DNA of 64,000 bases from Papaver somniferum. Lineage: Eukaryota; Streptophyta; Magnoliopsida; Ranunculales; Papaveraceae. Position numbers and translations under genes: made by a program. The notes beneath the pieces are model-generated. The model searched no databases. It was not told the origin of the DNA and was given only the letters and a program-made list of their open reading frames with translations. Below, piece after piece: positions 34,923 to 46,950 of the stretch. The number at the start of each line of letters is the position of its first letter. The stretch's first letter is position 1. The stretch is from positions 152,180,826-152,244,825 of the forward strand of contig NC_039363.1 of assembly GCF_003573695.1 (NCBI RefSeq), in the 5' to 3' direction.

Positions 34923-37457
34923 TGTAGATGGGGAAAAATGATTTGCTGGTTTTTACAGAATTGAGGAGATGACCGTGCGGAGACTCCTTGAATCGATCAA
35001 ATGCCTAACTTCACACAGATGCACTGCAAGAAGAGAGTGATTTAAGTTCGAGAGATCAATTTGTAGGACTCCGGCCTAAACCAAGACAATGGCCGTTCCA
35101 TAGTCAATTCGGTCACAAGAGAGGATGGGATAATCTGTAGTAGGGAAGCTAAGAAATATGTGAGATCAATGGTGATCGAGATTGTAGGTGTGTTGTGTAT
35201 TCTGCGTAGGAAAGTTCTGAATGATTGAATTTTACTCAGTTGAGAGTGATTGCTCAGACGATGAGTTCGTGTAGACGAAAGATTGTCTGTATGAACTTGT
35301 AGAGAAATTCTTGTCTCCTTAAATCAGGATTCAGAGGCCTTTTATATTGATGAACACCATGATCCCATGAAGTGTGACATTTGATGAAGTCAAAGAGTGG
35401 GGAAGTGGAAAATCGTGTTGAAACCAGTTGTTCATCGTGCAGAGACTTGGTTAACTTTCCACCCACTAATTTCCTAACTCCTTCAACTGATTGCACGACT
35501 TGCTCACATTCTCATCCTGTGTATGAACACACGTGCCGTAGACCGCCAGACAAAAACCCTATTTAATATCCCCCATGTGACATGATTGATGTCTCGTGAA
35601 TGTGGAGTCTGCAAGGCAGACGTGTATTTAGTTAGTCAGTTGCCGACTTTATGGGACGATGAGTCCTTGTATTGCTGAGTTGAACATAATTTATAAATTT
35701 TCTGAGACTCGTGAATTGAACATGTCTATTGAGACGAAGATATAATTATGTTGATCGTTAAGGTGATAAAATGTTGCTCGTGCGAGCAAATGTTGCTCTA
35801 AACTGTTGAACACTAATAGTCAGTATTCATGGACTGAGCAAGTATTGCTCATATGATGACTTATTGAATATTGATAGTCGAACCAATATTCACGGATTGA
35901 GCAAATTTTGCTCATCTGAGCAAATATTGTTAGTTGAACCAATATTCATGAGCAAATATTTGCTAGTCTGAGCAAATGCTACTCTGATGAATTGTTGAAT
36001 ATTAATGGTCGAACTAATATCTTTGGTGTGAGAAAATATTGCTCATCTGAGCAAATGTTACTCTCTTGATGAATTACTGAATATTAACAGTTGAACCAAT
36101 ATTCATGATCTGAGAAAATATTGCTAGTCTGAGAAAATGCTGCTCGCATGAGTTATTGAATATCAACAGTTGAGCCAATATTCATGATTTGAACAAATAT
36201 TGCTCGGATGAGCAAATGTCAATTTAAGATGTTGACATCTGAGCCGAGCATAATTATTAAAGTGTTGTTCACAGGATCAGTGTAAAATTATTAGCGTTTG
36301 AATCTGCTCAGAATTATGTTTTTGCAGAGCCCTGGATTCGAAACCCTAATTTTGATCAATTGCTGAATTGATGATAAATTGATGATTTATAGAAAATCAT
36401 TCACGAAATGAAGTAGAGACTGGCTACAGGGGATGATGAACCCCAGATGCTCAAGTAAGCAAAATACCAAAATCTCTTGAAGATTAGTTGGTCAAAAGAT
36501 GATTAAATGTTGGTTTAATCATTTTTCAAATAGTGCTCGTGTGAGCGTCAGGTAGTAAAACCTGATTATGAAAAGATGAGGGACCGTGCAAGGGGTCATG
36601 GGACCGGCCCTTGGTGGTAGTGGGACCAGCTGATGGTCGTTTGAGCAAACTCCAAGCTGTTTTAGGAGAATTTGGACCCAGTATGAGCAATAGAGAAAAT
36701 TAGGTCAAAATTGTTAAAACATGCGGGGCCGGCTTTTCGCAAGCCTCGGGGACGTCCTTAGTCGGTCAAGGAGACATGCCCGTGTCACCATAATGTCTGT
36801 GTCTCAGTCATGAGAGTTTCGACATTTTCCGGTGTGCGATTGAGCAACATTTTGAGAAAATATGAAGAAATCAGGGATTTTGCTGAAACCGTGAAACTTC
36901 ATGAGATTAGGGAAATAATAATAATAATAATAAAACAGGGAGTGATGAAGTGTGGGACCATCCACGTCCAGGGTATGGTCGGCCGGCCAATGGGCGCAGT
37001 CCCAAGGAAGTCTTCCCAATTTTATAATATTTTTCATGATTTTAGGGAAATATCATAAAATCAAGAGGTTTGTTGAAACCAAGGATTTTGCTGAAATCAG
37101 GGAGTTTCCATGAGATGGGGGAAACACAAAAAATAATAATGATAATAAAATAAGGGACGTGTGGGAGTTTCTCAAATTTAATATTATTTTTCATGAACTT
37201 GGTGAAATTTCATGAATTCAAGAAGTTTGTTGAAACTAGGGAATTTCCTTGAAGTGAAGGAGTTACCATGGGATGAGGAAACAAATATTATTAAAATAAT
37301 AAGGAATGGGCGTGTGGGGCCGGCCACGGCTAGGGCATGGCCGGCCGGCCAGCGAGCCCGTGTCCCGTGCGCCTTTTCTCCTTATTTCATAATATTTCAT
37401 AAGTTGAGGGAAATATCATGAGATCAAGGAATATCATGAGATCAAGGAATTTTCATA
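34923..37457 (-). mobile_element. 5' LTR of the Tat element, truncated
   Basis: Matches 7931 to about 10533. The two copies share the TGTAGATGGGG end, the GAGCAAATATTGCTC array (35760-36220) and the GGCCGGCC tandem units (36880-37440). Similarity stops abruptly at 37457 after AATTTTCAT, so the LTR promoter and U3 are missing and the element could not be transcribed from this LTR. Near the break a short duplication of ATCATGAGATCAAGGAAT occurs. Confidence 0.88.
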
Positions 37458-39240
37458 ATCTACCCTAAGCAACTAAACACAATAAAAGCAGCGCAGATAA
37501 AAGGATAACTCTGCAGTTAGCCAGTGATTCATCAAAGTTAGCCAGCGATTCATCTAAGCTGAATCGAAGCTGAATATTGTATTGGATCTTAGAGCCTATT
37601 ACAAATAAGAAAGAATGTGGAAGATCATCATGTCCTATTTATACAGATCATTTCAATTTGTCACTAAAGAGGACCCACTCAGTAAAACGCGTTTTACAAG
37701 TTATTTAATGCGGACCCACTCACTAAAATGCGTTTTTTTTTCTCTGACTCAATTTCATCCCTGAACTTCATTCAATTGATGTTCCTAAATAAATAACCCT
37801 AATTGAATATTTCTCAAACTTAGCTTCTAGGGTTACTGTTTTTGATAAGAAAGAAGATAAAGGCTGACTGGCTGAGAGAGGTAAAGATAAGAGTTCATTA
37901 TTTTTTCGGCAATGCTAGAATGTGCCCTAGTGGCTAATTAATGGTTTTGCAATATTCGATTTCCAAAGGTTTAGATGGACATTCGAAAATCTGGGTTTCT
38001 TGTTAACAATGAAGATGAAGAAGATTCAGAGAACTTCTATTTCAGAGAAAAAAAAACTATGACGTGGCTCAGTCTACTTTTTCATTTAGAACAGCTAAGC
38101 ATTCTATGTCATCTTAGGCGCAGACTAGCGTGTTGTACGGGGCGGAGAAAAGCATTTCCGTATTTTTTTGCTTTAATTTTTTTTTCTTGGTAAAAATAAG
38201 AGTTTAATGATTCCCCAATTTGTCAACGAGACGGTTTTCGTAATGGTTAACATATCTTACCGCCAAAGGGCAAACAAGTCCTGCTGAAGTTTATGCCTTT
38301 ATGACTACCATCTTTCCCCACCTAAAATGCTTCTGAATGGACTCATATTTAGAACATTTTTCTAGCCATATTTTTCCTTTCCAGTAAAGGCTAATGCTAC
38401 CCCGCACGACAGTACAGGGCACATATATAAGCTAGCGGGTTCGTTGTCGTTAGATTATCAAATCTCGAATCTCTAGTAGAAGGATCCATCTAGTAGTAAA
38501 GTTAATTATTATTAGGTCCTCCAAACTTATATCGAACCAGTTCATCTAGTAGTCTAATATCTCTTCTACGCTCATCCTGGCATTGAAACTCTGAATAATG
38601 GACTAATTTTACTATTAAAGTAAACACCAGACCGACAAAAATTCAACAACTTACCAATAACTTACCAAAATTATTAAGGGTATCAATAATACATGTTATA
38701 TTGTGCATATCAGCTTTGGTAAAGATGATAATATCGTCTGCAACTGCAAATAAGAGATCCTAATATAACCTATTCAATATTTTCGTGTGAGTTGGACAGG
38801 ATTACCCTCTCACAAAAAAACCTATGCGTTTCTAACAAAGAGTCCTTCCTCTTTACTTCTTCTTCTTAAATATGCAGAATAGTTTGAAACTCTGAAAACC
38901 CAATTTCATTCTAATGTAAAGACATCTAAATTTTAAACACTTGATCACAGAAATTATATCTTCAACAAAGGTAGAACCACTGTATAGAACTTAGACTTCG
39001 ATATACACCTCCCTACTCGTAAATATTTGACGACCCTAGTCATTCCCATACTTTCGTGGTCGTCAATTCAAAAAACACCATTTGGATGATGTTGATCCCA
39101 AAAATTCAAAAATGCTTTAGCTTATGGCCTAATATTAGGGCTTAATTTTAAAGTGGACCCTGCTTTTCCTCGTGTTCTGGGTGGTAAATAAATATACGGA
39201 AGATATGAATGAAAAAGGTGTTGTAAATATAGGGATAATC
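37458..39240. other. Mixed stretch without supported gene, except a LINE fragment
   Basis: No convincing open frame. The 72-codon frame at 37975-38193 has no recognisable features. The only identifiable coding remnant is the LINE RT fragment listed separately. Confidence 0.4.
38589..38769 (-). pseudogene. LINE (L1-type) reverse transcriptase fragment
   Basis: The minus strand contains DLLFAVADDIIIFTKAD, resembling the FADD catalytic box of plant non-LTR reverse transcriptase with two extra residues, followed by HNITCIIDTLNNFGK and, after a frame change, SGVYFNSKIS, which fits the usual SG...NxxKS segment. No other RT motif, endonuclease or poly-A tail is visible, so this is a short relic. 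Confidence 0.5.
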
Positions 39241-39245
39241 CCTCG

Positions 39246-39403
39246 GTACAGATCATTTCTATATTAACTGCTGAGTGATAAATAATAGGAGTGAAAATTA
39301 GGATTCTTCCGTTATATAAAGTAGGTACAGATCATTTATGTATTAACTGCTGAGTGCTAAATAATAGGAGCGAAAATTAGGCTTCTTCTGCTATTTAAAG
39401 TAG
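39246..39403. repeat. 79-bp tandem duplication containing a TATA-like box
   Basis: Two copies (39246-39324 and 39325-39403) begin GTACAGATCATTT and share ATTAACTGCTGAGTG and TAAATAATAGGAG. Each ends in a TATA-like element followed by AAAGTAGGT: TTATATAAAG in the first and CTATTTAAAG in the second. The possible gene at 39541 starts about 140 bases downstream. Confidence 0.85.
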
Positions 39404-39540
39404 GTGGAGAGAAACATAGATAACAATTCCAACAGCCGAATGAGTGAATGTATAGGAGATATTAGACTTTTAAGCTGAAGATCGTAGTCCGAACTCTCCA
39501 CAGTAGAACTAAGAGTGAAAGAAGTAGTTCTAAAGAGAAC

Positions 39541-40185
39541 ATGGATAGCATTTCCTTGAGCCAAGTGTGTAGTAGCCGAGACAAAAGAAAGGCACCCGTC
39601 ACAGATCTGAGGTTGAGTCACTTAGACGAAGAAGTCGAGACCACTCGATTATCATTGGTAAGACCAACGCTTGACATGATGAGTGAGAAGGGATTACAGG
39701 AAGTTCAGAAGTTTTTATCTGGGAGGTTGTTCACTTCTGGATTCCTGGATTTATCTGAAAGGCAGCTCGGAGACGGAGCAGATGAGGTATTTAAATTCTG
39801 GCCTTCAAGGCTCTCGAATTTTGGTGACTCTGTGGTAGGTGAACTGATGATCAACCAAAAGAAACTAGTAAGTATGAGCACAAAGTAAAAATACCCTACT
39901 AAAATACACCTCCTTGTAATCTTATTGAAATATTTATTGTTTATTCTTACAAATGGATTTCTAAATGTATTTATCTTTGCTTATCCAGGATTAGTTTGTT
40001 ATGTATCTTCTATGTATGGGTGTCGACACTCACTGAACCGAGTTTGTACTTTGTAGAGTGAGGTATCTGAGCTACTTGTCGCCTTAATTAAAGACTCCCA
40101 CAAGTCGCTCGAGGATGCCCGATCCTCGGTATCGGTTATGATTTCAGGTTTTCCTCGTTTTCGCTCGATCTACTTTTCTTCGTAA
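39541..40185 (+). CDS. Possible two-exon gene of unknown function
   Basis: Exon 1 (39541-39867) starts with Met (MDSISLSQV) and ends at the donor GTAAGT with codon phase 0. Exon 2 (40057-40185) follows the acceptor TTTGTAG and continues in frame (SEVSELLVALIKDSHKSLED) to TAA at 40183. The 151-residue product would be soluble, with a Ser/Lys/Arg-rich start, a helical middle (GLQEVQKFLSGRLF, FWPSRLSNFGDSVVG) and no signal peptide or membrane segment. The acidic/helical style is not distinctive and I do not recognise a family. TATA-like boxes lie in the duplicated segment upstream. It may be a small host gene or a retroelement extra ORF. Confidence 0.4.
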
Positions 40186-40546
40186 TTAATTCAGTGAATC
40201 AGGGGACGGACGGCGAAAGGAAAAGTGGGGTCTGCAACCAACTTGATTTTTTGGAATTTTATCAAAATAGGCTTTAGTATTTTGTGATTTACATGCCTTC
40301 TGGAGGTAAATATGTATGATAAAATTAACATTCCACTCAAAGGGTGAAAATTATCAGCAATTAACATGTAAATTATTACCCTATAGTTTAATTTATAGTG
40401 ATTTTCATATTGTCTGATGCTTTATCGTTTTTTTTTTACCCTCATTTTGCCAAGGCTTCAAAGAAGATCTAAAAAACTTGAAAAGCCGGTTTACTTCATT
40501 TGATGGTCTGATGGAGCAGCGGCGGCAGTAGCAGCATCAAGGTCAT

Positions 40547-40696
40547 ATTTCACAGCTGCAGCCGAAACCTCAGACCTCACAGCAGCAGCTGAAACCTCAA
40601 ACCTCACAGCAGCATCCGAAACCTCAGACCTCACAGCAGCAGCTGAATCCTCAGATCGCACAGCAGCAGCTGAATCCTCAGATCGCACAGCAGCTT
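40547..40696. repeat. Minisatellite of ~30-bp units
   Basis: Five imperfect units of the form ACCTCAGACCTCACAGCAGC plus about ten bases. Because the unit is a multiple of three, both strands carry repetitive frames: on the minus strand AAAVRSEDS/AAAVRSEVS, on the plus strand an Ala/Glu/Ser/Thr repeat. The surrounding minus frame is 40491-40778. Coding status is unknown. Confidence 0.8.
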
Positions 40697-40987
40697 CAAC
40701 AGCCCCAGATGACACAGCCAGTGTAACAGTCCCGGATGCCTCCATTTCCGTTGTCACATCAACAATCTCCCAAGACACAGAAAATGTCTTATCATCAAGT
40801 ATCGCATGATGATGAAAAGTGAAAACCCAGGTCTACCAAATCTATCAAGAAGTTAAAAATACATCAAATAATAATATTATATGATCTATAAGAGGAGGGA
40901 GTGGAAGTTTTGTTTGGGTAATAATATTGTTTATCTCGTCCTGAATGGTGGCCAAATCTATTTTTTTATCCAATCACTAGTGGTTAC

Positions 40988-43143
40988 TATTAGAGAACTA
41001 CTTGGTCAAACTCACACGTTTTAGTATGTCAAGTTTGTTCTAAAAATTGGATGAACAAAACTATCTCTTAATTTATAGTCTATTAAGGTCAGTATCAGAC
41101 TAGGATTATAGCATGCTAGTTGAGTATTTCACTGAATAATCCTTGAAGACCAAAGAACAACGAAGACAGCTGCGAGAGAAATTCATCAATGAAGGTATGT
41201 GAATACTCACCGACTATCTTATGTACACATTATTTCTACAATTTTATCTACTGATACAATGATTTTAGTATATAACTAATGAATTGCAAATAAGAAGTTT
41301 CGAGTTCAATCTTATACTTGACTAATCTTGAAACAATGAGGTCAAGCAGTAGATGTTCATATATGACTTATCGCTTTTGAGGTTGAGACAATTTATTGTT
41401 GGAAAACTATGACTGAGGAAGAAGATCCTAAAAATATCAAGTAGTAGTAATGTTCACAAACTGGTATAAAACTTGATATTCATGGAACTCCAAATTTTCT
41501 CTTTGTTCCCAAACTGATTTATCAGTTTGCGAACTATATATGCACTTTTGGGTATTGTTTCAGAACTCCGAATTTGCTCATTTTTCACAAACTGATTTAT
41601 TCAGTTCGCAAATTATGCAATTTTGGATATGTTCCTGGACACTTTTCATTATTTATGTACATAAACTGAGTTATGCAGTTTGCTAATTAAACTTTCAACT
41701 GATTTTTCAGTTCACAAGATGAAATATTTTTGGGTGTTACCTAACTCCAATATTTCTTGATGGTTCACGACCTTACTTGGTCCATCGTGAGCTAACTTTT
41801 GTGAAGATGTCTTTAATCAAAAAATTGTTAGATAAGAGCGTGAAGATTCTTCTTAATAACTCAAGGAAAACTTCTCAGATGATTGCGCGATTTGCATTCT
41901 TTAAAACCATTTCGTATTGGGAAGTTAAGGTTTCTTGGGATCAAAGTAATTTTTAAACATGGAAACTAGTTCAAGAACTTGTTTTGTCCTCAAGAAACAA
42001 TTGATTGAACTTTAAGAATCTTGTATAATTCATCATTATAAAAAAATGAACCTCTGTAACCTATAATCTCAGTCCTAGCACGTTGTGTCCAAGTTGCGAC
42101 TAGAGTCTTCCTCTAAAATCCTAGGTTGCCGCGTGAGATAAAATTAGGTAACAACTTTTAATTAAAGTCTTCACTAGGGGACTCGTGACTTCGATCAGGC
42201 TTTTTTTTACCAGATAGTTCTTTGATATCCGGAATCATATTTTTATCATCGTAATTCTTGTTTATTCCAAAGGCCTGTGTCTTCTGTTGTACGACCATTT
42301 AAGGGATATTGATTAGAGAATATGATAAATAGAAATGACAAAGTGCTACTCATATCATAATTTGTAATTAATCATCGGGATTGAAATCTAAATTTGTTTT
42401 AGATTGATATGAAGATACGATTAGGAATCTATATATAACCTTTTTTGAAGAGAGTAAGCTATCATTGTTGATGAGGGTTTCATGATATCTTCTTTTCTCT
42501 TGGTGATTCATCAAAGAAAACATATTTTCACTAACTTGATTGAATCATATCTAAAGGAAATCAATTGGATTCCTGTTAGAGGAAAGTATATTAAAGCCTT
42601 CACTTTGGCTAAAGCAACTCCTAGGCCTGTAAAGGCGGTTTGGGAAATCAAGTTCTTAGGGTCTTGCCAAATCTAAAAGACATAAAGAGCACGTATGGAG
42701 CTGAATTCGTCAGAGGGTTGATTTCGGTTTTAATTACATTATAGTCCGAAGTCAGATAATAATAAAGTGTTGTGTTCATACGGCTAGATTACAGGTTTCT
42801 GCTTTAATAAATTTATGATATCTTGTGTTACTTCTTTACCGCATAATATTGTTTATTTGTATGATTGGAATATCACAAGTAGTATGTTAATGAACTTAGA
42901 CAGTTTTTAAAGATTCCATAAATTTTGTTCGTATTGAATTCGTAATTACAAGACTTTTTATTTTTATTGTTGGAACCTGGATGTCATTACATTTCGGGTA
43001 CACATTGGATTGACTTTGATTTACAACCTGGAACAAGGATCTTATTGTATTAGAGATCCATATGTGTTGATTGTATAAGGGTTTTTCCATAAAGATCCAT
43101 GAACGAAAAAATTGGTGGTATATTATGTACCCTCTCTTTTTCA
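40988..43143 (+). mobile_element. Solo LTR, divergent Ty1/copia family member
   Basis: Starts TATTAGAGAACTACTTGGTC, matching the family start TGTTAGAGCACTTCTCGGTC, and ends CCTCTCTTTTTCA like the family end. It keeps GAAGGTATGTG about 210 bases in. Flanks are GTTAC (40983-40987) and TTTAC (43144-43148), a probable five-base target duplication with one change. No primer site or internal region follows, which fits a solo LTR. ORFs inside it, such as 42482-42676, are incidental. Confidence 0.7.
41511..41719. repeat. Four spaced dyad motifs in the solo LTR U3
   Basis: AAACTGATTTATCAGTTTGC (41511) and three variants near 41589, 41662 and 41697 each contain ACTGA...TCAGT or a close form followed by a GCAAA/GCGAA-like end. 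They are separated by 35-80 bases of unrelated AT-rich sequence. Confidence 0.7.
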
Positions 43144-43437
43144 TTTACTGTCACAAACAATTCTTATAAATTATATAAGATGATATTTACATTTGGCTAA
43201 TACCTTTAACCCGTGGTGCACATTCCTCAATTTACTGTTGACTAACACCTTTAACTCTAGTAAAACGTTTTGTACAAAAACTCAAATTTTCTCTTTTCCC
43301 TCTTACAATTTTCCTTCGTTAAAAATTTCATTAAACAATAAAGGTACCCGATAAAGATATTTGATTCATTGTGCCACTAAATATAATCAAATCACAACTA
43401 CCATTGATTTTCTCTATTTTCATCATTTATATCATGA

Positions 43438-43735
43438 GTATGTGTAACCGATCCTTGTAATTGGTGTAACCAGTCTTGGTAACTGGTGTGACCGATCACA
43501 AGTAATGCCATGTGTATATGGAACTGATCCTTGTAAATGGTGTAACCGATCTTAGTGACTGGTGTGATCGATCACAAGTATTTCCATAATTAGGTATAAC
43601 CGATCCTAGGGATTGGTAGAACCGATTGAACCCATGTATGTGATTTGGTATTTGATCAATCACATAGTAGTCTTGGAAAACAATTCAACCAATTCTAAAC
43701 TTGTTTGGAAGCGTGGTATAACCGATTCCAAGAAT
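43438..43735. repeat. Short-motif array GTGTAACCGATC
   Basis: About eight imperfect copies of a ~22-base unit (GTGTAACCGATCCTTGTAAT and variants such as GTGTGACCGATCACAAGTA). They are grouped into two larger repeats of roughly 100 bases that each end with an ATCACAAGTA unit and a TCC/GCCAT spacer. Downstream, GTCTATAAATACC near 44111 looks like a TATA box, so this may be the U3 of another LTR cut by the insertion at 44149. Confidence 0.75.
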
Positions 43736-44148
43736 GCAAATTCATGTAAATATGAAATAAGGATTTGCAGTGAAACGATGTCAACATACTTTGAACACGT
43801 ACAGTAACTCGTATCATTTATTTTTCAAAGATATCCCTTAGTACTCAAGGAGATCATGTGCCAAGATAAATTGAGAATCTTTTAATTAAGGTTTTTGGTT
43901 TTATATGCTTTAATTACCAGCAATTAAATGCATATCTCTAGAGAACAAAAATTAGTAATGTGCATTTACTGATTGGAGATTTTCTATTGAGAGATTTTGG
44001 AAATATTGGATAAGCATTTATTGGAATTATGAAAACCGAATTTTGACATTCATTGCATATCTTGAGAATATTTTCGGTTTTGGAAATTCCTTGATGTCCA
44101 AACATCCTTGGTCTATAAATACCTAAGATTGCATTTCTACCAATTATC

Positions 44149-46439
44149 TGTTTGAGCATTGCTCTGTCGAACACGCATGCGTTGCTATCTCAAGCATGTT
44201 TGTCAATGTTAGTGATCAAAACTATAAGTCTTGATTTCTAGTATACTATAGCTATGTCTCAGACTAGGATATAAAGTGTAGTTGAGCTCAAGAACTCCAT
44301 GGAGGATCATCATACAAGACGAAGAACTACTCAAGGAATTGGTGGAACTTCATCGACAAAAAGGTATGTGGAGACTTGAACTTATCTATCACTCAAAAGT
44401 CTATCTACTCTATCTCCTATCTTGAGACAAAGGTCGTTTTGCTATTTAGACTTTGATTATACACATTTGCTATTTCGACCCGAGTTTATCTCGCCTATCT
44501 ATTTCTCGAAAATGTGTTGGCATCTTTCGCTTTGGACAAATTCATCTTTACCTAGTGACTAAAGTCAAGTTATGTTTCAATCACTTTGAAAATTGCTTTG
44601 ACGAAAAATAGTTTGTGAATAACAACTATATAACGTCCTCTAAGAATGTTTCAATGATTGAAATGAGGGTTTAGATTATATAACCATTGATGGATATAAG
44701 CATTGTTGTGGAAACACATATATGTATAGTTCCTTATTCCTTGAACCAAAGTTTGCGAACTTTGTTGAAAAGAACCGGAATAGTGGAGCGAGCTAATTCC
44801 GCGAACTGGCGGAAGTTCTCGACCCGAGAAAATTTGCTGGAGTTTATGAACTCCTTCCGGGAACTTAAGTCCGCGAACTTGAGTTGGTTATATTTAAAAA
44901 CGATTGTTTGTGCACTCATGTTTATATAAACTAAGGAATGCTATTTGCAAACCGTGGTTATAAAGTTCATGAACCGATTCGAGTGAATCAACTCGTTTTT
45001 GATTCAATTGTGTCTCGTGTAGTACATAAGATTTCCTTGCAATTGAACAACTCTCCAGCTAGTTCATTTGAGTCATTTGAACTAGTTATGGTGAAGAAGA
45101 AGATGGTTGATATGAAAGTTCTCATATGGCTAACCATTTGGTTAACTATTGTTGAACCAACAAATGTACATATTTGGGTACGGTTACACAAACCTAGAAA
45201 CATGCATTTCATTTGTGTGTAACAAGCTAAGTTTTCGATCTAACGGTTGAAAGATATTAGCTTGAATCTAATCAGGTTTTCATCTAACGGTGAATATTGA
45301 ATGCTTTTTGATTAAGCTAACATTGATTGCAAACCCTGATTTGAAAGACTATATAAGGGAGAACTCTAGCAACTGGTAAACCCAATCCCCACACTTTACG
45401 TGTGATACTATTTGTATAAGCTAGAGTCGATTCTCCTTCAACATTTGTTTTTTTTTTCTCAAACTAGGTTAACGACTTAAAGACTTCATTGGGATTGTGA
45501 AGCCAGACCGATACTACTTTCTCGTAGTTGTGTGATCTGATCTTGATGTTTCTATCGTACGAGTACAATCGCAAAGATTGGCTTGAGATTGAGATCTCCG
45601 ATAGGCAAGATATAAAAGTAGTCACAAACATCTTCGTCTCATCGTTTGTGATTCCACAATATCTTCTTTCGCCGCGTCGATTAAGATTATTATGAGGTGA
45701 TTGATAATACTAGGATGTTCTTAGGGAATAGAAGTCTGGGTTATCAATTGGTTCTTGTTCACCTTGATTTATCAAAAGACGGAACAAAAACTCTTGGGTA
45801 TTTGTTTATTAAGTCTTCAACTTTGGGTCGTAGCAACTCTTAGTTGTGGGTGAGATCAAATAAGGGAATCAGGTGCGTAGTATCCTGCTAGGATCAGAGA
45901 CGTAGGAGCATAAATGTACCTTGGATCAGTGTGAGATTGATTAGGGTTCAACTACAGTCCAGACCGAAGTTAGTTTGTAGTAGGCTAGTATCTGTACCGG
46001 ATTAATACAGTGTGTGTTCAATCTGGACTAGGTCCCGGGGTTTTTCTGCATTTGCAGTTTCCTCGTTAACAAAATTCTGGTGTCTGTGTTATTTCTATTC
46101 CGCATTATATTTTGTTATATAATTGAAATATCACAGGTTATGTGTTGTTCAATCAATTAGAATATCCGACCTTTTGGTTATTGATTTTAATTGACTGACA
46201 CTTGGATATTGGTCATTGGTACCATCCAAGTTATCTCTTTAGCATTTGATAAAGACTCGCAGATTTCTATTTGCTTGAGTATATATCAAATCGAGAGATT
46301 GAGATATAAACTCTTTGATATACTTTTTATCTAGATTGAGTCTGACTGTCTAGTTGATTCTCTAGAAAGTATATTGGAGTTTTTCCATACAGATTGTTAA
46401 GCGAAATATTGGGTGTGTTGTTATACCCCCGCTTTTTCA
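44149..46439 (+). mobile_element. LTR of the Ty1/copia family, probably solo
   Basis: Runs TGTTTGAGCATTGCTC to CCCCCGCTTTTTCA, 2291 bases, closely similar to the LTRs of the element at 46951. TATA box CTATATAAGG is at 45349-45358, and the conserved CCCGGGGTTTTTCTGC block is near 46035. Flanks TTATC (44144-44148) and CTATC (46440-46444) are a one-mismatch target duplication. It is followed not by a primer site but by another LTR start at 46445. Confidence 0.78.
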
Positions 46440-46444
46440 CTATC

Positions 46445-46825
46445 TGTTAGAGCACTTCTCGGTCAAACTCGCAAGCGTTGCTATCTCAAGCTTGTTTGTC
46501 AAGTTTAGTTGCCAAAAACTATAAGTCTTGATTTCTAGTCTACTTATAGCTAAGTCTTGGATTAGGATAGTAAGTGTAGTTGATCTTTAGACTTCACGGC
46601 GTTCATCAAATGAAGATGAAGAACTACTCAAGGGAACTTGTAAAACTTCATCAACAAAAGCTATGTGGAGACTTGAACTCATCTATCACTAAAAAGTCTA
46701 TCTACTTTATCTCTTATTTTAAACAAACAGTCATATTGCTATATAGACTTCAATTAAACACGTTTGGTATTTCGAGCCGAGTTTATCTCGCTTATCTATT
46801 TCTCGAAATATGTGTTGGTAAGATT
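46445..46825 (+). repeat. Left arm of an LTR palindrome
   Basis: Holds the first ~380 bases of the family LTR in plus orientation (TGTTAGAGCACTTCTCGG to GTGTTGGTAAG). The inverted counterpart lies at about 46875-46950 joined to 55396-55687. A loop of about 50 bases (46826-46874) separates the arms. Arm identity is high by eye, with small indels. Confidence 0.85.
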
Positions 46826-46945
46826 TCGCTTATCTCACAATCCCAATCGACACTAGTAAAGATGAACTTGGCCAAAGCAAAAGCTTACCAACACATATTT
46901 AGAGAAATAGATAAGCGAGATAAACTCGTCTCGAAATAGCAAATG

Positions 46946-46950
46946 TGTAT
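46946..46950. other. Target site duplication TGTAT (left copy)
   Basis: TGTAT directly precedes the LTR at 46951, and the same five bases follow the 3' LTR at 55391-55395. Five bases is the normal length for Ty1/copia insertion. Removing the element and one copy restores a continuous minus-strand LTR sequence. Confidence 0.93.

Noticed and set aside
37975..38193. 72-codon plus frame MDIRKSGFLV
   Set aside because: No domain, no splice or promoter support; likely chance.
43438..43735. CRISPR-like spacing of ACCGATC repeats
   Set aside because: Units are imperfect, the intervals are themselves repeats, there is no cas context, and the DNA is plant; it is an LTR-type motif array.
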